64,000 nt of DNA from JAOUEA01 sp963810915 (GTDB lineage Bacteria > Actinomycetota > UBA4738 > HRBIN12). Positions 1 to 6,531 of the stretch are shown here, piece after piece. The notes under the pieces were generated by a model, which saw only the letters and a list, made by a program, of their open reading frames with translations, made no database searches and had not been told where the DNA came from. The translations under genes were made by a program, and so were the position numbers. Location: positions 558,001 through 622,000 of the forward strand of contig CAWEPH010000006.1 in NCBI GenBank assembly GCA_963810915.1, in the 5' to 3' direction. Each line of letters begins with the position of its first letter. The stretch's first letter is position 1.

Positions 1-204
1 GAGAACACGGAGCAGGACTGTGCGACGAACGTCGCCTGGCCGGTGAAGGCGGGCAAGCACACTGTCCGGTTCACCGGTGACCCGACTACGGGTGTCATCT
101 ACGACGAATCGACGCTCACCGTCCAGTACGCGCCGTTCAATGGCGCAGGCGCTGTGCCGAAGCCTGTTCCGCCGGCCCGTGCTGCTCGCGCCGGGGGCAA
201 CTGA
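1..204 (+). CDS. 3' end of an unrecognised protein (partial)
   Basis: The window opens inside a rightward reading frame that gives 67 residues before a TGA at 202-204. The readable part contains short alternating hydrophobic and polar stretches such as GKHTVRFTGD and ESTLTVQYAPF, which look like beta strands of a secreted or surface domain, followed by an Ala/Pro/Arg-rich tail ending ARAGGN. One cysteine is visible near the left edge. I do not recognise the family, and the N-terminus lies outside the window. A strong hairpin follows the stop by about 30 bases, consistent with the end of a transcription unit. The neighbouring polysaccharide-type epimerase is convergent, so shared function is only a guess. 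Confidence 0.6.
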   Translation, partial: ENTEQDCATNVAWPVKAGKHTVRFTGDPTTGVIYDESTLTVQYAPFNGAGAVPKPVPPARAARAGGN

Positions 205-232
205 TCCATAGTTGGAGCCAATCGGAACGCAC

Positions 233-261
233 GAAGGCCCGGGGCGAAGCCCCGGGCCTTC
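233..261. terminator. bidirectional hairpin terminator
   Basis: A perfect 13-bp inverted repeat (GAAGGCCCGGGGC, loop GAA, GCCCCGGGCCTTC) lies between two convergent genes. It is placed to stop both the partial gene on the left and the leftward epimerase gene. Confidence 0.85.
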
Positions 262-283
262 GGCCTTTGAGGTTCCGGCGCGG

Positions 284-1270
284 CTAGGCCTGCGCCTTCG
301 CGGGCAGGCGGCCCGCGCCTTCGAGCTGACCTTCGATCCACGCGTACGTGGACTTGAGGCCATCCTCGAGGGTCACTTCGGGGGCCCAGCCCAGCACCGC
401 CTTGCAGCGGTCGTTATCGCTGTTGCGGCCCCGCACGCCCTGCGGCTTCGTCAGGTCGTGCTGCTTCACGAGCGTCTTGCCCGCCACGTCGGAGACGAGG
501 TCGACCAGCTGGTCGATCGTCACCAGGCGATCCGAGCCGAGGTTCAGCGGCTCCCAGTGATCGGACTGCGCGATGCGGTAGATGCCCTCAACGCAGTCGT
601 CGATGTACGTGAAGGATCGCGTCTGCTGGCCGTCGCCCCAGATCTCGATGTCGTCGCCGTCGTTCGCGAGCGCCACCTTGCGGCTGATCGCGGCGGGAGC
701 CTTCTCGCGACCGCCCTCGTACGTGCCGAGGGGCCCGTAGATGTTGTGGAAGCGCGCCACGCGGGTCTCGAGCTTGCCCTCCTCCTGGTAGTACTGGCAG
801 AGTTTCTCGGAGTAGAGCTTCTCCCAGCCGTAGCCCTCCTCGGGGTCGGCGGGATACGCGTCCTCTTCCTTCAGCGGCGTCACGTCGGGATCGTGCTGCT
901 TGTACATCGGGTAGATGCACGCGCTCGAGGAGTAGAAGTGGCGCGTCACGCCGTTCTGATAGGCGGCCTCCAGCATGTGCGCGTTGATCAGCACGTTGTT
1001 GCGGGAGATGTCGACGCGATTGCCGGTGATGTAGCCGATGCCGCCCATGTCCGCGGCAAGCTGGTAGACCTCGTCCACGTTCGCCGTCGCGGCGACGCAG
1101 TTCTCCCACTCGCGCAGATCCAGGACCAGGAACTCGTCGGCCGCCGTCGGCTCGTACTCGGGCTCCTTGATGTCGACCCCACGGACCCAGTACCCGCGGT
1201 CCTTGAGGTACTTCACCATGTGGTGTCCGATGAACCCTCCGGCGCCGCCCACCACCGCACGCTTCTGCAT
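284..1270 (-). CDS. GDP-mannose 3,5-epimerase-like NAD-dependent epimerase
   Basis: This 328-residue short-chain dehydrogenase-fold enzyme probably epimerises a GDP-hexose for a surface polysaccharide. The N-terminus has the NAD-binding loop GGAGGFIG (residues 8-15). The catalytic pair Y147 and K151 sits in YGWEK. The cysteine of SSACIYP (C118) and the lysine of GGREKAPA (K190) match the acid/base residues of plant GDP-mannose 3,5-epimerase, and RSFTYIDDCVEGI and GVRGRNSDN are also family signatures. Length fits the family. It is transcribed leftward from a 255-base leader and ends at a shared terminator. An alternative is another extended-SDR sugar epimerase, but the Cys/Lys pair favours the GME type. 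Confidence 0.85.
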   Translation of the reverse strand: MQKRAVVGGAGGFIGHHMVKYLKDRGYWVRGVDIKEPEYEPTAADEFLVLDLREWENCVAATANVDEVYQLAADMGGIGYITGNRVDISRNNVLINAHMLEAAYQNGVTRHFYSSSACIYPMYKQHDPDVTPLKEEDAYPADPEEGYGWEKLYSEKLCQYYQEEGKLETRVARFHNIYGPLGTYEGGREKAPAAISRKVALANDGDDIEIWGDGQQTRSFTYIDDCVEGIYRIAQSDHWEPLNLGSDRLVTIDQLVDLVSDVAGKTLVKQHDLTKPQGVRGRNSDNDRCKAVLGWAPEVTLEDGLKSTYAWIEGQLEGAGRLPAKAQA

Positions 1271-1525
1271 CGCTCGATCCCTTCCGTCAACTCGCGCCCA
1301 GAACCTAGGTCTCGTTCGAGACTACCCCGACCGCGACGACCGCACGCGTCCGTTCCGGTCGCTGGGAGATGTAGGTCACTCCGGTGATAGTGATACCCGA
1401 TGAGGACCCCATTGGCTACGGCAACGGCACTAGACAGTTCGTCGGGAAATGACGGGGGGACTGCGAAATCGCTTAGCTCCCACCGCTAGCGACGCCATCC
1501 GACCCTGGTGACACGCCGCCGCCCG
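1271..1525. other. 255-base intergenic leader upstream of the GME-like gene
   Basis: No gene is seen here. The leftward epimerase must be transcribed from this stretch. It is less GC-rich than its surroundings and holds the ten-base word GATACCCGAT at 1392-1401, whose reverse complement also occurs upstream of a glycosyltransferase gene at 56609-56618. No clear terminator follows the serine hydrolase gene that ends at 1526. Confidence 0.5.
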
Positions 1526-2872
1526 CTACGCGAGCCGGTCGAGGGGGAACCCGGCGAAGTCCAGGCCCGCCACCGCGTCGGCCGCGCCCCGCCGGAAGAC
1601 CGCGCGCTCCCCCGTGTGGTTCCCTCCTCGGATCGTGAAGGCATCCGGATCGTCGGTGGGCTCGAGGGTGGGTCGCGGGGGCTCCGCGCCCACCCACAGG
1701 ACGGTGAGCGCGCCGCCGCGCCACTCCACCCGGATGGCGTCGCCGCCGTCGGCCCACGCGTAGAGCCCCACCAGATCGCGGTAGGCGTCGGGCAGCGGAA
1801 GGGGGCGCGCCGGCGGCTGGACGCGCGGGTGTGCGCGCGCGGCATCCACGAGTCGGTCCATCAGCGAGAGCGCGAGGGCGCTCGCCGGCGCCTCGCCGTT
1901 GGTGAGGACCACGACGCCGACCCGGTCCGCCGTGATGAAGGCAACCCGCGCGCTGAACCCGACCGTGCCGCCCTGGTGCCCGACGTAGACGCGCTCGCCC
2001 CGGCGCTCCTGCGTCCACCCGATCCCCTGTCCGCCGGTCCACGCGTCGTCGGTGAGGACCACGGGGCGCTGCATCTCGTGCAGCGTCCCGGAGCGCAGCA
2101 CGGCGTCGTCGCCGTCGAGCTGGAACGCGATCCACCGCGCCATGTCGTGCACGGTGGACCAGAGCCCGCCCTCGGCATCGGTGGGCTTCTCGCGGCCGGC
2201 GGAGACCGGCGGCTCGTCCGAGAAGCCGGGCGCGTCGTAACCGGTGGCGAGCGCGATGCGCGCCGGTGGGTCGAACCCGGTCTCGTCCAGATGCAGCGGT
2301 GCGAGGAGGCGTGCGCCGATCACGTCTCGATAGGGACGGCCGTCCGCGCGCGCGACGACCTCCCCCAGCAGTTGGTACCCGAGGTTGGAGTACTTGCGAT
2401 CGGAGCCGGGCGGCACCACCACCTCGATGCGCTCCGCCGCCGCGAGCGTCTCCTCCACGCTCGGGAACCGACGTGCGCGCCAGTCCTGTAGCGGTGGCTG
2501 GCCCGTGATCCCGGCGCGGTGGGTCAGCAAGAGCAGCAGCGTCACATCCTCGATGGGGCCGAACGGGTTCCGCGCGGCCGCGAACTCGGGCAGGTAGACC
2601 GTGAGCGGATCGTCCAGAGCCAGCGTGCCCTCGTCGCGGAGCTGCAGCAGCGCGGTGGCGGTGAAGGTCTTCGTCACGGAGGCCACGCGGAACCCGGTGT
2701 GCGCATCGGGCGGAGCGGCGGCAACGAGGTCGGCGAATCCGTGGCCCGCGTGCCAGGCCAGGTCGCCGTCCACGACCGCGCCCACCGCCGCGCCGGGGGC
2801 CGAATGGTCGTTCACGAACCGCGAGACGGCGGACTCCAGACGAGGGACGAGGGCCTCCAGCCAGGCCTCCAT
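1526..2872 (-). CDS. serine hydrolase of the beta-lactamase / penicillin-binding family
   Basis: The 448-residue product has the class C beta-lactamase fold signatures: S65-V-T-K68 (nucleophile and general base), Y161-S-N163, and H299-Q-G in place of the KTG triad. The last hundred residues form an extra beta-rich domain as in Pab87-like or DUF3471-type esterases/peptidases. No signal peptide or membrane anchor is visible, so it may act in the cytoplasm, and antibiotic hydrolysis cannot be assumed. Such proteins are commonly D-amino acid peptidases or esterases. It starts 7 bases after the upstream epimerase stop and is the last gene of the long leftward chain. Confidence 0.8.
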   Translation of the reverse strand: MEAWLEALVPRLESAVSRFVNDHSAPGAAVGAVVDGDLAWHAGHGFADLVAAAPPDAHTGFRVASVTKTFTATALLQLRDEGTLALDDPLTVYLPEFAAARNPFGPIEDVTLLLLLTHRAGITGQPPLQDWRARRFPSVEETLAAAERIEVVVPPGSDRKYSNLGYQLLGEVVARADGRPYRDVIGARLLAPLHLDETGFDPPARIALATGYDAPGFSDEPPVSAGREKPTDAEGGLWSTVHDMARWIAFQLDGDDAVLRSGTLHEMQRPVVLTDDAWTGGQGIGWTQERRGERVYVGHQGGTVGFSARVAFITADRVGVVVLTNGEAPASALALSLMDRLVDAARAHPRVQPPARPLPLPDAYRDLVGLYAWADGGDAIRVEWRGGALTVLWVGAEPPRPTLEPTDDPDAFTIRGGNHTGERAVFRRGAADAVAGLDFAGFPLDRLA

Positions 2873-2879
2873 CCGCCCG

Positions 2880-3824
2880 CTAGATCCCCTTCAAGAAGGC
2901 GACCGTCTCCGCGAGCCCGTCCTCCAGGTGCGTCCAGGGCTTCCACGCGATGGCGCTCGGCGCGCTGGAGATGTCGAGCGCGATCCGTCGCAGCTCGCCC
3001 GGCGGCAACGGCCCGAACTCCGGGTCCTTGTCGTACCCGATGATCTCGGCGAGCAGCCGGAAGAGCCCGCTCACGCTCGACTCCAGACCGGTCCCCACGT
3101 TCACGAGCTTGCCCGAGCCGCGCTCGAAGGCCTGCACGAAGGCATGCACGGTGTCGTCGATGAAGATGTAGTCGCGCGTCTGGTTCCCGTCACCGAAGAT
3201 CGTGACCGGCTCGCCGAGGAGCATCCTCGAGGCGAAGATGGCCACCACCCCTGCCTCGCCGTGGGGATCCTGGCGTGGCCCGTACACGTTGGCGAGCGCG
3301 AGCGCCGTGTAGTCCAGGCCCCGGTACCGGTGGTAGAAGCCGAGGTAGTCCAGGACCGCCTTCTTGGAGATCCCGTAAGGGCTGAGCGGATGCGACCCCG
3401 CGGCCGCCGACTCCTTCGCGGGCAGCCGCTTGGGCTCGCCGTAGATCGTGCCGCCGCTCGCGGCGTAGATCACCTTGCGCGTCTGCACCTTGGTCGCGCA
3501 CTCCAGCACGTTCAGGGTGCCCATCAGATTGATGCTGGCATCGAGCGCCGGGTCGTCGAGCGACGGGCGCACGCCGGACTGGGCCGCGAGGTGGAAGACC
3601 ACCTCGGGCCGGTGCCGCTCGAACAGAGGCAGCAGACCATCGGCGCGCACGTCCATGTTGAAGAACGTGAACTCCTTGCCGTAGCCCCTCGCATCCACCA
3701 GGTTGGCGATACGTCCCGTCGAGAGGTCATCCACGCTGATCACGCGATGCCCTTCGGCGAGGAGACGGTCGGCGAGGTGCGAGCCGATGAACCCGGCGCC
3801 CCCGGTCACCAGGACGGTGCTCAC
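2880..3824 (-). CDS. NAD-dependent sugar epimerase/dehydratase (GalE-like)
   Basis: A 314-residue extended SDR enzyme, probably acting on a UDP- or dTDP-sugar. It has TGGAGFIGSH at the N-terminus for NAD binding, the catalytic serine region AASGGTIYG, and Y150-G-I-S-K154. The GTG start at 3824 overlaps the tsaD stop as GTGA, which indicates translational coupling to tsaD. The product is close in type to UDP-glucose 4-epimerase, but substrate cannot be read from the sequence. It is an unusual partner for a tRNA modification gene and may link the chain to surface polysaccharide synthesis. Confidence 0.85.
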   Translation of the reverse strand: MSTVLVTGGAGFIGSHLADRLLAEGHRVISVDDLSTGRIANLVDARGYGKEFTFFNMDVRADGLLPLFERHRPEVVFHLAAQSGVRPSLDDPALDASINLMGTLNVLECATKVQTRKVIYAASGGTIYGEPKRLPAKESAAAGSHPLSPYGISKKAVLDYLGFYHRYRGLDYTALALANVYGPRQDPHGEAGVVAIFASRMLLGEPVTIFGDGNQTRDYIFIDDTVHAFVQAFERGSGKLVNVGTGLESSVSGLFRLLAEIIGYDKDPEFGPLPPGELRRIALDISSAPSAIAWKPWTHLEDGLAETVAFLKGI

Positions 3825-4828
3825 GTGGCCAACCTTAGTTGCGGATCGGCTCCGATGTCGAGCGACGTGCGCTCGCCGAGAGCGGCGCGAGCCGCTCCGA
3901 CGCAGGCGATCATGGCGGCGTTGTCGGTGCACAGCTCGAGCGGCGGATAGAGCACGCGCAGACCCTCGGCCTCGCCCGCCGCCTGGAGGCGTTCGCGCAG
4001 CCGCGTGTTCGCGACGACGCCGCCACCGAGCAAGACGGTGGGCACACCCATCGCCTTCGCGGCCGCGATCGTCTTGGTGACCTGCACGTCCACGATGGCC
4101 TCTTGGAACGAGGCGGCCAGGTCGGGCAGGTTCAGGTCGTGACCTAAGGCCCGCTCGCGCTTCACGTAGCGCAGCACGGCGGTCTTCAGCCCGCTGAGGG
4201 AGAAGTCGTAGTCGCCGGAGTCCTCCATCGCGCGCGGGAAGGCGATCGCGCGCGGATCCCCACCCTGGGCCATCCGGTCGAGCGCCGGACCGCCCGGGAA
4301 GCCGAGCCCCAGCATCCGCGCGACCTTGTCGAACGCCTCTCCCGCCGCGTCGTCGAGCGTCTGACCCAGCACCTCGTGGTGGAACAGGGTCGGGATGTGC
4401 ACGAGCATCGTGTGCCCGCCGCTCACCACCAGCGCGACGTAGGGAGGCTCGGGCGGACCGTGCGCCAGGAAGTTCGCCCACACGTGCCCCTCCAGGTGGT
4501 TCACGCCCACCAGCGCGGCGCCCGTGGCGAGGCTCACGGCCTTCGCTGCCGCCATCCCCGTGAGGAGCGCGCCCACCAGTCCGGGGCCTACCGTGACCGC
4601 CACGTGGTCGAGGTCCCCGAACCCCACGTCTGCCCCGGCGAGCGCTTCCTCCAGCAGCGGGTTGAGCGCCTCCACGTGGGCACGCGCGGCCACCTCCGGC
4701 ACCACCCCGCCGAAGCGTTCGTGCAGATGGACCTGGGAGGCGATCAGGTTGGACCGCACCGTGAAGCCGTCCTCCACCACCGCGACGGCGGTCTCGTCGC
4801 ACGAGGTCTCGATGCCGAGCGTGATCAC
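3821..4828 (-). CDS. tsaD: tRNA threonylcarbamoyladenosine (t6A) transferase TsaD
   Basis: TsaD transfers the threonylcarbamoyl group to A37 of ANN-decoding tRNAs, working with TsaB and TsaE, all encoded just upstream. The 335-residue product has the ASKHA fold signature GIETSCDET at residues 5-13, the metal-binding H111-L-E-G-H115, VVSGGHT for nucleotide binding, and CTDNAAMIA near the C-terminus. The GTG start at 4828 overlaps the rimI stop (GTGA) and gives the expected N-terminus; a longer upstream frame would add an unrelated leader. Length matches bacterial TsaD. Confidence 0.95.
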   Translation of the reverse strand: MITLGIETSCDETAVAVVEDGFTVRSNLIASQVHLHERFGGVVPEVAARAHVEALNPLLEEALAGADVGFGDLDHVAVTVGPGLVGALLTGMAAAKAVSLATGAALVGVNHLEGHVWANFLAHGPPEPPYVALVVSGGHTMLVHIPTLFHHEVLGQTLDDAAGEAFDKVARMLGLGFPGGPALDRMAQGGDPRAIAFPRAMEDSGDYDFSLSGLKTAVLRYVKRERALGHDLNLPDLAASFQEAIVDVQVTKTIAAAKAMGVPTVLLGGGVVANTRLRERLQAAGEAEGLRVLYPPLELCTDNAAMIACVGAARAALGERTSLDIGADPQLRLAT

Positions 4829-5376
4829 GCCGGGCGCCCCACCCCAGGCAATTCCTCGGCGATGGCCTCCAGGCGGCGCCCGTAGGCCTCGGTGCGGACG
4901 TCGTCGGTCCACATGATGAGCGCGTCCTCGCTCAGCTCCTGGTAGTAGTTGCGGCGGATCCCCACCGGGTGGAAGCCGAAGTGGCCGTAGAGCCGCTGCG
5001 CCCCCCAGTTCGTCACGCGGACCTCCAGGGAGACGGCGTGCGCGCCCATATCGATGGACTGGAGCATCTGCGCGTAGAGCAGGCGCGCGCCGATCCCGCG
5101 CCGGTGCTGCTGCGGGTCCACCGCGATGTTCGTGATGTGCGCCTCGTCGCCGTAGCAGATCATGCCCGCGTAGCCCACGATGACCTTGTCCGTGCGCGCC
5201 ACCAGGTAGCAGCGGTTGTTGGGCTCGGTCATCTCGGCGACGAACAGGGCGGGGCTCCAGGGGCGCGCGTACACCTGGCGTTCGATCGCCATCACGCCGC
5301 GCAGATGGCGACGGCGCATCCGGGTGATCTCAAGCCTGGGCGCCGCGCGCTCGCTGATCCCACGCGATCTCAGCAT
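4825..5376 (-). CDS. rimI: RimI-type N-alpha-acetyltransferase
   Basis: A GNAT-fold acetyltransferase that in related bacteria acetylates the N-terminus of ribosomal protein S18 and other proteins. The acetyl-CoA loop appears as QHRRGIGARLL, following the strand AHITNIAVDP. VTNWGAQRLYGHFGFHPVGIRRNYY is split between the conserved N-A-Q-L-Y region and the substrate-side tyrosines. The frame gives 183 residues with a start at 5376 that overlaps tsaB by 47 bases; starts slightly downstream are possible. Its place between tsaB and tsaD is the usual actinobacterial arrangement. Confidence 0.9.
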   Translation of the reverse strand: MLRSRGISERAAPRLEITRMRRRHLRGVMAIERQVYARPWSPALFVAEMTEPNNRCYLVARTDKVIVGYAGMICYGDEAHITNIAVDPQQHRRGIGARLLYAQMLQSIDMGAHAVSLEVRVTNWGAQRLYGHFGFHPVGIRRNYYQELSEDALIMWTDDVRTEAYGRRLEAIAEELPGVGRPA

Positions 5377-6037
5377 CCGATTTCCTCAGGTACAGGGGGA
5401 CGATGTCGTGGAGCCGGTCGTGTTCCTCTCGCAGGAACCGGGGCACGGCGAGCTCGACAAGCGCCGCCGCCTCGGGGTGCGCCGAGATGGAGGTGCCCAC
5501 CTCGACGCGCGCGCCCGGTTCCTCGAGTTCATGGCGATACAGCATCGCACCGTTGCCGACCGCCAGCACCTCTCCGGCCACGGCTTCCAGCTCACCTGCG
5601 AGGTGACTGGGCGGGCAGACCACGTACCCGGACTCGCGCATCACCCCGCCGGGGACCGCGCGGTACAGCGCGTAGAAGACCTCGCTGCGACGAGCGTCGA
5701 TCACGGCGGCGATGCGCTTGTGGGTGTGACGGCAGGCGTAGGCGAGCGCGTCGAGGCTGGGGATGCCCACGATCGGCACGTTGAGGACCTGGGCAAGCGT
5801 CTTCGCGGTCTCCACGCCCACCCGCAGGCCGGTGAACAGGCCCGGCCCGACCCCCACCGCCACCCCACCCACCTGCCGCAGGTCGATCCCCGTCCACGCC
5901 AGCAGCTGCTGCAGCGCCGGGCTCACCGATTCCTGCCGGGCCCTGCCGGCCACCGAGACCTTCGCCAGGATCTCCTGCTCGGTCCCGAGGGCCACGCTCG
6001 TCTGGGGCGTGGAGGTCTCGATGCCCACGACGATCAC
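5330..6037 (-). CDS. tsaB: t6A synthesis scaffold protein TsaB
   Basis: TsaB (235 residues) is a catalytically inactive TsaD paralogue that dimerises with TsaD in the t6A complex. The N-terminus VIVVGIETSTPQTSVALG has the ASKHA phosphate-1 motif without the metal-binding histidines, and VGVGPGLFTGLRVG is the second family signature. The GTG start at 6037 overlaps the tsaE stop by four bases (GTGA), so translation is coupled to tsaE. Confidence 0.93.
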   Translation of the reverse strand: MIVVGIETSTPQTSVALGTEQEILAKVSVAGRARQESVSPALQQLLAWTGIDLRQVGGVAVGVGPGLFTGLRVGVETAKTLAQVLNVPIVGIPSLDALAYACRHTHKRIAAVIDARRSEVFYALYRAVPGGVMRESGYVVCPPSHLAGELEAVAGEVLAVGNGAMLYRHELEEPGARVEVGTSISAHPEAAALVELAVPRFLREEHDRLHDIVPLYLRKSDAEIAWDQRARGAQA

Positions 6038-6531
6038 AGGGCGACCTCCCACGGCCGCAAGGCGTCCAGCACCGCGGCCCAACGCTGCATCCAGGCCTCG
6101 CCCACGCCCGTGACCTGGATGCGGCGGACCTCGTCCTGCCCGCTCGGATCCTCCGTCGTGAACTCCACACGGAGGCGGTCGGGCGGCAGCAGCGCCTCCA
6201 CCGCGTCGCCCCACTCCACCAGCAGCACGTCCTCGCCCGCCCCCAGCTCGTCCAGGCCGAGGTCCACCACGTCCTGAACGCGGTCGAGGCGATACACGTC
6301 CACGTGTGCCACGTCGAGGCGACCCACGTACTCCTTGATCAGGGTGAAGGTGGGCGACACGACCTGGTCCTCGATGCCGAGACCGCGGGCGACGCCCTGT
6401 ACGAAGGTGGTCTTGCCCGCCCCGAGCTCACCCGTGAGCACGACCGCGTCGCGCGGGCGCAGCAGCGGCGCGAGGGCTTCGCCGACCGCGCGCGTGTCCT
6501 CGGCGGTGACGGCCCGAAGATCGAGCTCCAT
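6034..6531 (-). CDS. tsaE: t6A synthesis ATPase TsaE
   Basis: TsaE is a small P-loop ATPase required to recycle the TsaB-TsaD complex. The 165-residue product has the Walker A loop GELGAGKT at residues 34-41, followed by SPTFTLIKEY and the acidic LLVEWGD segment, all conserved in the family. The ATG at 6531 lies immediately after the uracil-DNA glycosylase stop codon with no spacer, so the two are probably co-translated. Confidence 0.95.
   Translation of the reverse strand: MELDLRAVTAEDTRAVGEALAPLLRPRDAVVLTGELGAGKTTFVQGVARGLGIEDQVVSPTFTLIKEYVGRLDVAHVDVYRLDRVQDVVDLGLDELGAGEDVLLVEWGDAVEALLPPDRLRVEFTTEDPSGQDEVRRIQVTGVGEAWMQRWAAVLDALRPWEVAL

Noticed and set aside
1526..2872. Antibiotic resistance beta-lactamase
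   Set aside because: The S-x2-K and YSN motifs fit the broad serine hydrolase family, but there is no signal peptide and the third motif is HQG; resistance cannot be inferred.
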